A stretch of 64,000 nucleotides of DNA from assembly GCF_000001735.4 (NCBI RefSeq), contig NC_003070.9, positions 16,415,971-16,479,970 on the forward strand. Reading direction: 5' to 3'. Source of the stretch: Arabidopsis thaliana. Taxonomy: Eukaryota; Streptophyta; Magnoliopsida; Brassicales; Brassicaceae. Position numbers and translations under genes: made by a program. The notes under the pieces were generated by a model, which searched no databases, was not told the origin of the DNA, and saw nothing but the letters and a program-made list of their open reading frames with translations. Positions 9,684 through 21,626 of the stretch are shown here, piece by piece; the first letter of the stretch is position 1, and each line of letters starts with the position of its first letter.

Positions 9684-12600
9684 TCACACGCCACCACATG
9701 GAAGACAACACTTCTTGCCAATCTGAATAAAGAACCACTGTAACAGGTCTGGTCGATCATCTTCATCTTTTTTCTCGGACGAGGACTCGGGCAGTGGCAG
9801 CTCTGGTGGCAAATGCCTGTGGAATGCATCAACTGCTGCAGCTACACCATCCTCGTTCTCCAGTACTTTCGCTAGCTCCATCACTTGTGATTTCACCTGA
9901 AAGCACATGATTCGTGTCCTATGATGTCTATGCTTTCTAGAGAAAGCTTTGGAGGTTTTATGGAGGAGGCTTAACATCCTCCCTAGGCTTGGAAGATATT
10001 AAAAAAAAGGGAAAAGCAAGTTTGTGTACCTCTGGTTGTAGCATGAATCTTATGGAGCTACTGAGGTTCTCAACACTGAGCTGAGCTATCGGTATTGGCG
10101 CAGGCCCAAGTCCTTTCTCATAGATCCTGTCACCCCAGAAGAACTGATCCCCAAAGAATGGCACGATCGTTGTTGGACACTGATGACACAAATGGAATTC
10201 ATAAGAATATAGGAAGTAACAGGTTTCATATGGTCAATAAAACTGTTAAAGATTCCAACACAGGACACTTCGGTGATGAGTATGAAAGAAAGCAACTTAA
10301 ATGTTATACCCCAGCTTTTAGTCCAGTCGCTGTGGTTCCAGCACCGCCATGATGAACCTTTATATCCACAACACAAGAAACAGCCTCAATTAGAAGATAA
10401 CTCTTCGGAGATGTGAATGTAGTAATATATTGAAAATCTAAAGAGGGCTTACCACAGCTGAACATTGAGGAAACAACCAATCGTGAGGACAGTCCTCCAC
10501 TAAGAATACATTTTCAGGAACTTCAGTAGCAACTGCAAAATGTTAGTTGGTAAAAATGTGTCAGGAATCAGTATAAAAGCAAGAAGAAAACCATTTCAGT
10601 ACACAGACTCAAAATAGAAGGTACAGAAGCTGCTTACGGTTTCCAAGGCCACCCCAACCTCGATCAACTATCCCTCTCTGTTCTGTATCTTTCAATGTTT
10701 CCAGTATAATGTCCATTGTTTGTTTTGGATCATCAAGAGGCTGGTAGTGTAAAGGAGAAGAAACAAGAAAGCAACAATACTGTGAGCTGAGGCTAGCACA
10801 TCATCAGTTAAACAAACAAGAGGGACCAGGGCCATAATATGTAGAATATAAATATATTGATCATATACAGTATAACTTGTATGATGCGCTCTAAGTTGAT
10901 ACAAGAATTTAGTGCCTAACCAATAATACCAAGATCCATTGTCAATATTACCAAAAGAAAGGAACAAATTTTCAGACAATTAACGGTCTTCGGCTTACCA
11001 TGCTTCCAAAACCAATATATACGGGCGGTGATCCTCTTTCTATCCAGTGGAGAAACTCTTCGCGAGGCTGGTACTTCGATCCAAGGTTCAGGAAACAGTA
11101 GCCAACAACATCAACTAAAGGACCCCAATCTGAAAATTAGTCGAACAAAAGCAAATTCTTTCAGATATCTATCATCTAAAACGATAAATATCTCAGACTA
11201 AAAAGAATACTACACATCCAAAATTTGACAACGCATTATGGTCTTGAGCCATAGCCAGGAGAAGAACATAAGCTTTGGGACCAGAATAAAGGTACAATGC
11301 AAATTGGTAGCAAGGAAACATTTGATAAACCTCAGCGGAATTGATGTACTTGGGATGCAGCTGTGCTCTTACCACTTGGTTTTGGCACAACATGGGGACT
11401 CCACATGTAACCAGTAGGCAAGTGCGAAATTGAGCCATGGTATGTGCTAAAATATGCGATAGGTGCAAGGTTTAGCTTTCTCTTCCTAAAATCATTTATA
11501 TATGTCCTTATGCTCCACCATACCATCAGATCAACAACTATATATGACAGCTGAGACAAACAAATGTAGTGAAAGAATCAGCCTCATAATGCTTTTAGTC
11601 ATAAGAAAAAACCAGTTAAGGCCAATCCAAATAATAACATTACCCAATATGCAGCACTTTGAGGAACACGCGCCAACGGGTGGGGAAATTCATTGGTTGG
11701 CCTGTCTACAGGAAGAGGACGTTAGAAAACAGGACCAAAAAACACGTCAAGGCAGGTGCACCGACCTTGAGATTAAAAAGCAAAGAAGTCAACTCACGTC
11801 CAAGGCATTGTGAAAAAAATATGAATTGGTACTCCAAGAGCTTCAGCAACATGCACATGTCCTGCAATTAGAACCAAAACCATACCATCAGCTTCATAGG
11901 AGTAATGAAAACAACAGAATTGTGAAGTGGGTGATGGACTTACCATATGCAGGAGGATTTGCAATTATCGCTTGAGCTCTGAAAGACGTAGCAGTTTCCA
12001 AATCAGGCTCTATGCATGCCGGAAGAAGAGACTCTATAATTGCCTTCAACTGTTTTCTCTGTTTTGATATTTCTGAAGGCCCAGAGGGAATGAGACCTTT
12101 ATTTCTAGCCATATCTACATTCAAAAATACGCATAACTTTCATTTTAATCAAACGCAAATGAAGAGATTTTCTGACAGCTTAACTATGTTTCCATATTAG
12201 GCTTACAGGCAGCTAACTCTCGGGGATCACCGCCCAAGGGATAAAACTCTACTCCAGCAGCCCGTACAAAAGAGCGGAAATTTGCATGAGTTGCCAACCT
12301 AACACGATGACCAAACTCCTGCAACGAAAACAAAAACAACATATAACTCTAACCTTTCTCAATGCCAATGACCAATTCGTTCAAAATGTCTCACTAAATG
12401 CTTAAAAAATATTGGGATCCCTAGCTCTAGGGGAAATGAGTCACGAACATGTATGAGGAAGAGACGAAGAAATCAAACAAAATTAAAAAGACAAGAACAC
12501 ATGGTATAGCTGTATAGGCACATGCCAATGCTTGGGTAGAGCCATTTCATTTGCAGCATACTATGTGCAGCCACATAAAAATTACATATATAATGGCACA

Positions 12601-13530
12601 ATGCTTCCCACTGTTCGCAATATGATACAAAGAATGAGGAAACACTTTTACAAATACCTGGAGGCGCTTTGCCATGGCCAGAAAAGGCTGCACATCGCCT
12701 CGAGTTCCAACCACAAGTATAGCAATTTTTAACCTTGGAATGGATCTAAAGGACTCAGTTAAGGACTTTTCATATGTGATTGTGGACTGCCCTTTCGTTG
12801 GCTCAAACTCCCATAACTCCGACACCGGAGTACCGTTATCTATAACTTCCACTGTCCCGTCATTTTGTATTCTGACTAGCTCAACAATGAGTTTTTGCTG
12901 GAACCACAAGATATTATCAAAAAGAAATCATGAGAATATAATAATGATTTCAGTGTACCGCATTCAAGAAACATATCCTAGTGATTCTAACAGCACAAAT
13001 AGAGATTCTTCACTTGTTAATATCCAAGATTAACACCATTGACAATATGTATGTGGATAAAATGTTTGTCTTATGTTCATGCTCAACTGAATACATGAGG
13101 GTTTAGTTTCCTACCTTTTCTTGCTCCGACAATCTATCTAATTTAAGATTATGAATCGCAGGAGACCCTTTCTCTGTCAAGGACCGAGAGTACTGAATCT
13201 CACTGTCATTGATAAGCATATCTCCATAGAGACCAACAGGTGCAGTTTCACAGTGGTCTAGTCCTTCAAGAACATACAATCTTGAATCAGTGGTTATCCT
13301 CTATTTCAGAATACAGGTAACACGACGGAGAAAGTAACAATGGGCAAAGTGCAATAACAAGGTTGAATAGAGGACTAACCCCTATGCCCATCAGAAGAAC
13401 GATGACCAGAATCCTCAGGAGTAGTATCTACAGAACCAGATGTTTCCAATAAACTCGCTTTCTCGCTCTTTACACCATTATCTTCACCCTCTAATTCTTG
13501 AAGTGGATGATCAAATACATTACTAGCCAT
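9684..13530 (-). CDS. UGT80B1: Sterol 3-beta-glucosyltransferase (UDP-glucose:sterol glucosyltransferase)
   Basis: Makes steryl glucosides from UDP-glucose and membrane sterols. Fourteen coding exons read by eye, minus strand: 13530-13380, 13263-13115, 12897-12658, 12318-12207, 12114-11944, 11861-11798, 11701-11644, 11550-11373, 11129-10999, 10740-10638, 10532-10453, 10357-10310, 10179-10030, 9896-9684. All are GT-AG with phases that agree; the sum is 1848 bases, 615 aa. The N-terminal half has the GT28-type nucleotide-sugar transferase start LKIAILVVGTRGDVQPFLAM (about residues 156-175). The C-terminal donor-binding half has VHHGGAGTTATGLKAG (480-495) and FFGDQ. The length matches Arabidopsis UGT80B1 (At1g43620, TT15), which affects seed coat flavonoids and cuticle (established knowledge). 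The N-terminal 150 residues are acidic and probably disordered. Confidence 0.95.
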
Positions 13531-14250
13531 CACCTTTAAAAACTGAATTCAACTAAACAGCTCTCACTGCCTAAACCCACACAATCAGCTGCAGCAACAA
13601 ACCACCTACATATGGATCAAACTCCACAAAAGAACATCTATACACACTCAAAGAATTTCACTATTCTTATACATTTATTCAACCATAGTGATGCTAATGG
13701 CTCTCCTGGCAAATGCTGTACACAGACGAATCAAAGCTTGAAGCAACAACCAGTCAAATCCTTAGGTACAGAAAGTTAGCTGCACTTTATATACCAAAAT
13801 CCAAAAGAGAGAATCAAATTAAAGTATTAAAGAAATCGGAAATTGGGGTAAACAGTTTTATACAAAACGAGAACACCATGGAACAAAAGGGTCTCACGTT
13901 TAGCTCGAGAATGAGATTACCCACTACGAAAGGATCAAGCTTTACTTGTAAAACTCAAAGTATAACACAATTCAAAAGCAATTTACACAGAATTGAATCA
14001 ACCAACATCGAGGGTTTCATCAACAATGGAGTTTATGATAGAAAGATTGTTCCTTTACCTGAGTGAATTGGAAAAGGAGAGAAATTGATTAGTGGGTTAT
14101 CTCTGTGGAAGAAAGATTGTTTCTGGGTTTGTGGAATTGATGAAGAACAACTTGAAGATTCCAAAGGGTTTGGAGACTTTTGAATCAACCAAATGTGGTG
14201 AGACCGCCGATGAGATATTTATTAATAATCGCAGAATATAAATATCAATG
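13531..14250 (-). promoter_or_regulatory. UGT80B1 5' untranslated region with probable leader intron
   Basis: On the minus strand TCACTCAG is followed by GTAAAGG at about 14059, a good donor. A pyrimidine-poor but usable AG lies close to the ATG (about 13545). I infer an untranslated first exon near 14060-14230 and a leader intron of about 500 bp. No open frame here has homology; those seen are shadows. Confidence 0.45.
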
Positions 14251-14982
14251 AATTCATTATTAATGCCACCGAAACAAAATTAATTGGTTAGGAATTTGGA
14301 GTAGTTTTAAGTCACTGATACTACGACTTTTCGTTGTCAAAAAATGATATTCTTTCTCCTTAAGCTAAGAAGAAACATTGAGAAAATTAATGTTGTTATT
14401 CTAAACAGATTTTTGGGATCAACAAGATGATTTTGTATAGTTCTAGGTAGTCATGGGCATTCAGGTACTCATTCGGATTCGGTTAAGGTGTTTCGGGTAT
14501 TCTGGCGTACATGTATAGGATCGTTCAGATATTTATAGACATCGGATCGGATTCGAATAAATTATCATCGGGTTCAGATCGGGCATGGGTGTTATCCGAA
14601 TTCCAAAATATGTTTCGAGTTTGGGTTCAGTTTTGCTCATATGTACCCAAAACATAAAGTAATTACCCAAAATCAATATGAAACTATAGAAAACCCGAAC
14701 TCATATAAAGAAGTAGAAGTTGTATAACCAATGAAATGAATTAAGGACAAAGCAAAAAACATCTAAAAGTCTTTGAACTAGTCTAAACGAGAAAGTAGAA
14801 GTTTAAGACAGAACCAAATTCTGTATCCAACAAAACACCAAATAACCAAACATTAAAGAGTTCAAAAACTAATGAGCCTAATAATTTCTACATGTGACAA
14901 TTCCAAACATCAAAAACCCAAAGCAATAGCCGATACTTCATAACTTCATTTGGCTTGTAAGACATCAAATGACCAAACATTA
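14251..14982. other. Spacer with a hAT-type nonautonomous remnant
   Basis: From about 14450 the sequence reads GTCATGGGCATTCAGGTAC and then repeats GGATTCGG, ATCGGATCGGATTCG and CGGGTTC motifs. This pattern is usual for the ends of small plant hAT elements. No right end is visible; the 5S-related array starts at about 14983. Confidence 0.4.
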
Positions 14983-15055
14983 GGGTGGGATCCACGGCAC
15001 ATGGTTTCTAGAGACGCTAAAAAAGTAGAAATACGATTGCATTGCATGTACAAAC

Positions 15056-15174
15056 AGATGCGATCATATCAGTACTAATACATCAGATCCAATCAGAACT
15101 TCGCAGTTAAGTGTGCTTGGGCGAGAGTAGTACTAGGATAGGTGACCTCCCGAGAAGTCCTCGTGTTGCATCCC
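15056..15174 (+). rRNA. 5S rRNA-like copy 1 (degenerate)
   Basis: 119 bases align end to end with the plant 5S gene. The 3' half, GAGAGTAGTACTAGGATAGG to GTTGCATCCC, is well kept. Changes include AGATGCG at the 5' end and CATCAGATCC for CACCGGATCC. Probably not functional. Confidence 0.8.
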
Positions 15175-15540
15175 TCATTTTTGTTTTGGTTAAAACATTT
15201 TAACTCTATAACTATAAAATCATGAGGCCAAACTTGCCATGTGATAGCTTTTCGAAAATCCCAATGAGAGCCCTCCGACGACAGAAGCAAGACAATGATA
15301 TGTACTATTATTTTTTTTTACTCCAGATTTTGACCTTTCTGTACATTTTCGGGCATTTTCGGGATCTGTGCTACATTACGGGACCAAAATTATTTGTTTG
15401 GACGTTGTTTTCAAAAAAAATTCATGTATCAAGCCTCGCAAACCTAGACGGGGTATCCTTACGTAGCGGGTTGGACCCACGGCGAATGGTTCCTAGAGTC
15501 GCCAAAAAAATATAAATACGATTTCATTGCATGTCCTAAC

Positions 15541-15658
15541 GGATACCATTATACCAGTACTAATGCACCGGATCCCATCAGAACTCCGCAGTTAACATGC
15601 TTGGGCGTGAGTAGTACTAGGATAAGTGACCTCCCAGAAAGTCCTCATGTCGCATCCT
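15541..15658 (+). rRNA. 5S rRNA-like copy 2 (degenerate)
   Basis: Starts GGATACCATTATACC and ends in CGCATCCT. Carries GTTAACATGC where the canonical gene has GTTAAGCGTGC, a one-base deletion and changes inside the internal promoter region. That variant is shared with copies 4 and 5. Confidence 0.8.
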
Positions 15659-16019
15659 TTTCTTTTCTTTTTTTTGGTTAAAACTTTAACTTTTAAACTA
15701 TGCGCCCAAACTTAGCATGTAATAGCTTTTCAGAAAGCCCAATGAGATCCCTCCGACGAAAGAAGCAAGACAATGGTAACTACTATTGTTTTTTTTTTTG
15801 GTTCCAAATTTTGACCTTTAGGTACTTTTTCGGCCTTTTCGTGAACTGTGCTACATTACGGGACCAAAATTATTTGTTCAAACATTATTTTCGCATTTTT
15901 TCATGTATCAAACCTCGTTAGGACCTGATGGGGTATCCCTATGTAGCGGGTGGGACCCACGACAAATGGTTCCTAAAGTCGCTAAAAAGTATAGATACAA
16001 TTGCATTGCATGTCCTAAC

Positions 16020-16138
16020 GGATACGATTATACCAGCACTAATGTACCGGATCCCATCAGAACTCCGCAGTTAAGCGCGCTTGGGCGAGAGTAGTACTAG
16101 AATGGGTAACCTCCCGGGAAATCCTCGTGTTGCATCCC
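16020..16138 (+). rRNA. 5S rRNA-like copy 3 (closest to canonical)
   Basis: 119 bases with GAACTCCGCAGTTAAGCGCG and CTTGGGCGAGAGTAGTACTA intact, so the internal control region is nearly canonical. Differences are GGATACGATTATACC at the start, a G-to-A in GTAACC and AATCCTCG near the end. If any unit is transcribed it is this one. Confidence 0.85.
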
Positions 16139-16500
16139 TATTTTTTTTTTTTTTTGGTTAAAACTTTTTGACTCTATAACTTTTAAACCGTAATGTAAAA
16201 CTTGGCATGTGATAGTTTTTCGGAAAGCCCAATGAGAGCCCTCCGACGAAAGAAGCAAGCCAATACCATTGTTTTTTTTTCGACTACAAATTTTGATCTT
16301 TAGGTACTTTTTTGGGCCTTTTCGTTCCGTGCTACATTACGGGACCAAAATTATTTGTTTGGACGTTGTTTTCACATTTTTTCATGTATCAAGCCTGTTT
16401 GAGACTAGATGGGTTATCCATACATAGCGGGTGGGATCCACGGCGAATGGTTCCTAAAGTCGCCAAAAAGTATAAATACGATTGCATTGCATGTACTTAC

Positions 16501-16618
16501 GGATGCGATCATACCAACAATAATGCACCGGATCCCATCAGAACTCCGCAGTTAACATGCTTGGACATGAGGAGTACTACGATGAGTGAACTCCCGGGAA
16601 GTCCTCCAATTGCATCCC
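16501..16618 (+). rRNA. 5S rRNA-like copy 4 (degenerate)
   Basis: The 5' half is canonical through CACCGGATCCCATCAGAACT. The 3' half has GTTAACATGC, GGACATGAGGAGTACTACGA and TCCTCCAATTGC, so folding and promoter function are probably lost. Confidence 0.8.
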
Positions 16619-16984
16619 TCCTTTTCTTTTTCTTTTTTGTTAAAACTTTTTGACTCTATAACTTTTAAACCGTGAGGCCAAACTTGACATGTGATAGCTT
16701 TTTGGGATGCCCAATGAAAGCCCTCCGACTAAAGAAGCAAGACAATACCATTGTTTTTTTTTCGACTTCAAATTTTGATCCTTAGGTATTTTTTGGGCCT
16801 TTTCGTGATCCGTTCTACATTACGGGACCAAAATTATTCGTTAGAACGTTTTTTCGCATTTATTTCATGTATCAAGCCTCGTTAAGGCTAGATGGGATAT
16901 CCTTACGTAGCGGGTGGGACCCACGACGAATGGTTCCTAAAGTCGCTAAATAAGTATTAATACGATTGCATTGCATGTACTAAC

Positions 16985-17102
16985 GGATGCAATCATACCA
17001 GCACTAATGCACCGGATCCCATCAGAACTCCACAGTTAACATGCTTGGGAGGGAGTAGTACTAGGATGGGTCACCTCCCGGGAAGTCCTCGTGTTGTATC
17101 TT
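16985..17102 (+). rRNA. 5S rRNA-like copy 5 (degenerate)
   Basis: Starts GGATGCAATCATACCAGCAC. Has CTCCACAGTTAACATGCTTG and GGGAGGGAGTAGTACTAGGA, and ends GTTGTATC before a T run. Confidence 0.8.
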
Positions 17103-17468
17103 TTTTTTTCTTTTTGTTTTTTGGTTATAACTTTTTGACTCTATAACTTTTAAACCGTGAGGCCAAACTTGGCATATTATAGCTTTTCGGAAAGCCCAAT
17201 GAGAGCCCTGCGACGAAAGAAGCAAGACAATACCACTGTTTTTTTTTTACTCCAAATTTTGACATTTAGGTACTTTTTCGGGCCTTTTCGTTCCGTGCTA
17301 CATTACGGGACCAAAATTGTATGTGCGGACGTTGTTTTTGCATTTATTTCATGTATCCAGCCTCGTTAAGACTAGATTGGGTATCCCTACGTAGCGGGTG
17401 GGACCCACGGCGAATGGTTCCTAAAGTCGCCAAAAAAGTATTAATATGATTGCATTGCATGTACTAAC

Positions 17469-17586
17469 GGATGCGATCATACAAGCACTAATGCACCGGA
17501 TCCCATCAGAACTCCGCAGTTAATATGCTTGGGCGTGAGGAGTACTATGACGAGTGACCTCTCGGGAAGTCCACGTGTTGCATCCC
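17469..17586 (+). rRNA. 5S rRNA-like copy 6 (degenerate)
   Basis: The 5' half is nearly canonical (GGATGCGATCATACAAGCAC). Then GTTAATATGC and GAGGAGTACTATGACGAGTG deviate. Ends CATCCC. Confidence 0.8.
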
Positions 17587-17945
17587 TCCTTTTTTTTGGT
17601 TAAAACTTTTGGACTTTATAACTTTTAAACCGTGAGGCCAAACTTGGCATGTGATAGCTTTTCGGAAAGTCCGATGAGAGCCCTCCGGCGAAAGAAGCAA
17701 GACAATACCTATGTTTTTTTTTCGATTCCAAATTTTGACTTTTAGGTATTTTTCGGGCTTTTTCGTGATCCGTGCTACATTACGGGACCAAAATTATTTG
17801 TTCGGACGTTGTTTTTGCATTTATTTCATGTATCAAGCCTCCTTAAGACTAGATGGGGTATCCCTACGTAGCGGGTGGAACCCACGCCTAATGGTTCCTA
17901 GAGTCGCCAAAAAAGTATAAATACGATTGCATTGCATGTACTAAA

Positions 17946-18064
17946 AGATGCGATCATACCAATACTAATGCACCGGATCCCATCAAAATTCAGCAGTGAA
18001 GCATGCTTGGGCGAGAGGAGTACTAGGATGGGTGACCTCCCGGGAAGTCCTCGTGTTGCATCCC
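17946..18064 (+). rRNA. 5S rRNA-like copy 7 (degenerate)
   Basis: Starts AGATGCGATCATACCAATAC. CATCAAAATTCAGCAGTGAA replaces the canonical segment, while the 3' half from GCTTGGGCGAGAG to GTTGCATCCC is almost intact apart from one extra-G type change (GAGGAGTAC). Confidence 0.8.
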
Positions 18065-18302
18065 TCTTTTTTTTTTGGTTAAAACTTTTTGACTGTATAA
18101 CTTTTAAACCGTGAGGCCAAACTTGGCATGTGATAGCTTTTCGGAAAGTCCAATGAGAGTCCTCAAGAAGCAAGACAGTGGGTCAGAATACCATTGTATT
18201 TTTTTCGAGTCCAAATTTTGACGTTTAGGTAGTTATATACACTCATATCTTTATTTGTTATCTTCACTAAACATTTCAAAACGAGCACTCAAAACGAAAA
18301 AA

Positions 18303-20010
18303 CAAAAAATGCATTCATTCACAAGAGTCGACGATCTCACTCCTTATATCAAAAATGGTGTCATTTGTGTTAAGGTATTGGTTTTTGGTATGAAACTTTT
18401 GGGAGGATTAACCAAATATTTTAGATGATTCTTGCGGATCAAGAGGTGAGAATCTAAATTGGCTTAAACATTCTTTGTTTTGACTTTCCTTGTAAACGTT
18501 AAAATTATTTTGTTATTCCTTAGGAGACAAAAATCGAAGCTACGATTGCCGGTGGTTCTTTTGATTATGATAATATAAGCAGTCTAAGAGAGGATAAATG
18601 GTACTTCGTATTACATTTCTTGGTCCTTTATTTTTCAGATCTGTTGATGGACACGTCCAATATGTTCTGTATTCAGTTTTATCGACCGACAAAGATGACT
18701 AGCACAATGGAGCTTAGCCAGCGTGGATTTTTCGAGCCTGAAAGATTTAGCCGTATATTAGGATATATGATCCTCACCGAATTCCCTATTGATAAGTTTT
18801 ACATTTTACTCTCTTCTTCCAAAATATCTGCTAACTAACTAAATCTAAGCCACAACATGTAGATGTTGATAGATTTTTCGTATATATTGGTGGCCTCAAA
18901 AGAATCCCTTACGCTTGTGGTCTATTCGATAGGAAAAATGGATGCAACTGTGTGTATTTCACACTACAAAATTATAGGTACTTACTATTGATCTTTGAAT
19001 GCTAATAGTTTCGTAAAAATGTTTACCTAAGTTTGGATTGAATATCTTAAGGGGATCGAAGTTAAGATGTTGTGCAGTGGGTGATTTAGCCGATTATTTT
19101 ATGCGAGTATGAGTTAATAGAAAATATGATTGGTCATATCGTCATGATCCTGTGTTTTTTCTTTTGTGATTTTTGCTAGCCGATGAGTACAAAGGTAATG
19201 ACTTACTTTAAGAAAAAAACATTTTTAACAAACTCAACGTACTTAATATATTATATGATCTTAGAGATTTGTAACTTTTTTAACAAACAATGTCTCATAT
19301 AAAATTTTAAGGTAAACAATGTCTCATGAATTGGGGTGGATGTCCTATATTTCACTTTGACCAGGAGTTTTACGACCTTGAAGAGATCAAGGAATGGTAC
19401 ATTTGGTTTTGTTTTGGCTGATAACTTATCAATTTTACCTTACTTACCACACTGACGACATCGTTTGTTTGGGCTGCAAGGAATGTAAGGAATGTACAAT
19501 ATTCATAATCGGATGATTGAGTGTTATCGATAACCCTATCAAAATATTTGCTGATTTTCGTGATGATTAGTCATTTGTAATAATTTTGGGATAAGTTAAA
19601 TTCGATAAAATATTGTTAACATTCCTAATTTGATTTTCGTATCCATATAATTTAAGAGACAACGAATTAAAAGTTAAAACTGTAAAATATGTTTTAATTT
19701 TCAACATATATAAGTCAGTTAATATTTTATATGAATAATTGTAACGTTTTAGGGAAATCATGTATCATGTATTTGTTTTTAGGGAAAACATGTCTTTTGA
19801 ATTGGGTTAGATTTACTAGATTTTATTTTGATCCTGAATTTTACGAACTCGAAGGAGATCAAGGTACGGTAATATATTCATAGTTTATCAATATAAAATG
19901 ATCGACATGTTCGAGTTTGCTTCGGTTGATAACTTACTGTTTTGATGTATAGTACACTCACGATGGCTTTTGCTTGGGCTGCAAGGAATGCACGAAATGA
20001 AAGAAATCTT
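18303..20010 (+). pseudogene. Broken multi-exon gene, tentatively OB-fold (RPA/DUF223-like)
   Basis: The first piece reads MHSFTRVDDLTPYIKNGVIC then VKVLVF, which resembles the first strand of plant RPA70-like OB folds. A second piece has MILADQE before a GT. A third reads ETKIEATIAGGSFDYDNISS then LREDKWYF, the usual strand 2-3 pattern. A longer open segment follows (about 18620-18838) with FYRPTKMTSTMELSQRGFF. Downstream pieces are out of frame. A segment around 19318-19500 is repeated in degenerate form at 19788-20000 (ATTGGGT...GATTTTATTTTGATCC and GGGCTGCAAGGAATG landmarks). Stops and frame changes argue against function. The family assignment is tentative. Confidence 0.45.
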
Positions 20011-20474
20011 GAATCAAATGATTGAGTAATTACGAAGATGAAAAGTGTTGAATCATTTTGGCGTTTTAAGCCTTAACATTTATGGATAAATTGTTTGTAA
20101 TAAATTTGGTACCTTTTAAATTCACTAAACTATGTCTAAGATTGGTAATTTATTTTTCTTATCGTGATATTATCTTAGCCACGAAAGGCAGCGGGTAACT
20201 CTCCTAGTTTTTGATACACTGTAAGTCATTAGCTAAATATTTCTTAATACTAGAGAACTTGTAGTACATATATTTATATTTAAAAAATTATAGAATCATA
20301 TTAACTCAATACGATTACTAGATAATCGTTTATGTTTTAAAATTTATAGAATCAAATAACCCAATATTGTCCAAATAATTAAAATTTATGTTTTTTTTCA
20401 TCTTAAACCCCAATATTCTCTCCATAATTAATAAAACAAAACTCCACAAATATTAACACATATCTCAAAATGTT

Positions 20475-21626
20475 CTATTCTTGATTTTGAAGCTTTCCAA
20501 GTGAATCAAGAGCTTCGGTGCGAGTACGAACAATTTGGTGGAAGACATCCCTCACTTTCCTATCAAATGGATCTAAACCCTCCTTTATAGCTTCACACAC
20601 ATTCATCAATTCTTGAACTCTCTCCTTCACCTCTAAAGTACATTTTTCATCTGTTAATGAGAAATTGTCCGAATCAATCAAATCACTTAACATTCTCGAG
20701 TTTCTCTCGATTTGATTAATCTCCCTAAGTAGTCCACAACCCTTCTTCTTTTTGTCTCTTTTCTTTGATTCGTCCATAATCTTATCGTGCAAGGACATGA
20801 CTGGTACTGCCCATTGGAAATGCCTAGGGAAATAGAAATGGACATGTAAACCACGATCTTGACAAGGTATGGCTGCGACAAGAACCCAAGTTACAAACAA
20901 CAGTATTGATGTCATTGTATACACTGTGAGAGCTAGGCCATTAGTCGCCATAACATCGCTGGCTCGAGGGGTTGCTAAGTTATTTCCAATGCCTTGTAAC
21001 TGCCTTGATGCCGACCACGACCGAGAAACACTCCAAGAAAGTGACCTGATATAGCCAATGTGTTGATTATGGTCCTTGTTGCGTGTGAAAGAGCGATTAC
21101 GGTGGGTGTTAGAAGAGTCTTTCTCGTCGAGCATTCCAATTGCCAAATCAATCAAAGCTTTCTTTGCACGGTGGATTTCTCCTTCTCCAAGTTGTCTTTG
21201 GTTCGTGTCCAAAGCCGATATTACGATTTCAATTAGTTTCTGCCACTGTCGGATTTGCTCGATGCCATCACGTATCGCATTGCATACATCAAGAGCTTTT
21301 ACACTCCTCTCGAAGTATTCTTCTATCAAGCGGTCCATTGGTTGTTTGAGGAGCTGAGGTTTGTGGTTGAATATTATAACTCGGAAATCTTCTTGGCAAC
21401 AAAGAAAAGAATCAAGAAGTTTCCCTATCCATTCAAGTGAGAGGATCTCAGCCTCATCCGCGGAGGCATTAAGATCGATGAATTTTTCCGCAACTTGTCT
21501 TTGAAAAGAATCTAACTCTACCTCCATGGTCATAGGCTCAGAGAAGGATGTTGGATCCATTAAGTGTGCTTGGTCTCGGCGCAAACTAAGGAATGACCTT
21601 CCAAACGAATATTCTGTCTCTGGCAT
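20475..21626 (-). CDS. ROH1-like protein (DUF793 family)
   Basis: Single-exon gene of 383 codons. I take the start at 21626 ([20 protein letters not shown]), which matches the family N-terminus, rather than the in-frame ATG 90 bases upstream. The N-terminal half is helical, with [17 protein letters not shown] and [21 protein letters not shown] hydrophobic segment [17 protein letters not shown] (about residues 240-256) could cross or touch the membrane. The C-terminal half has further helices, [20 protein letters not shown] and [21 protein letters not shown]793 includes ROH1, an interactor of exocyst subunit EXO70A1, and is related to BYPASS1 (established knowledge). The molecular role of this member is unknown. 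Gene order suggests At1g43630. Confidence 0.9.
   Translation of the reverse strand: MPETEYSFGRSFLSLRRDQAHLMDPTSFSEPMTMEVELDSFQRQVAEKFIDLNASADEAEILSLEWIGKLLDSFLCCQEDFRVIIFNHKPQLLKQPMDRLIEEYFERSVKALDVCNAIRDGIEQIRQWQKLIEIVISALDTNQRQLGEGEIHRAKKALIDLAIGMLDEKDSSNTHRNRSFTRNKDHNQHIGYIRSLSWSVSRSWSASRQLQGIGNNLATPRASDVMATNGLALTVYTMTSILLFVTWVLVAAIPCQDRGLHVHFYFPRHFQWAVPVMSLHDKIMDESKKRDKKKKGCGLLREINQIERNSRMLSDLIDSDNFSLTDEKCTLEVKERVQELMNVCEAIKEGLDPFDRKVRDVFHQIVRTRTEALDSLGKLQNQE

Larger units (their letters stand above)
14983..18230 (+). repeat. Tandem array of seven degenerate 5S rDNA units
   Basis: Seven 5S-like genes in the same orientation, starting at 15056, 15541, 16020, 16501, 16985, 17469 and 17946. 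Unit lengths are 485, 479, 481, 484, 484 and 477 bp. Each spacer has the same order: a T-rich stretch just after the gene (Pol III terminator), a block around CGAAAGAAGCAAGACAATA, CATTACGGGACCAAAATT, a GTAGCGGGTGGGACCCACG block and a TATAAATACGATTGC element ending about 24 bp before the gene. The array begins inside a spacer (about 14983) and ends inside one (about 18230). Functional A. thaliana 5S arrays lie on chromosomes 3, 4 and 5 with roughly 500-bp units, so this is a small diverged satellite locus (inference). Confidence 0.92.

Noticed and set aside
10086-12732. Plus-strand and alternate-frame open frames of 62-103 codons
   Set aside because: They overlap UGT80B1 exons and introns and are shadows of that gene.
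15222-18173. Several 60-110 codon open frames with shared motifs such as MRPNLACNSFSESPMR and WDPRRMVPKVAKK
   Set aside because: They repeat with the 480-bp period of the 5S units and lie across spacer and gene; they are by-products of the array, not proteins.
20687-21440. Open frames overlapping the ROH1-like gene in other frames
   Set aside because: Shadows of the real minus-strand coding sequence.
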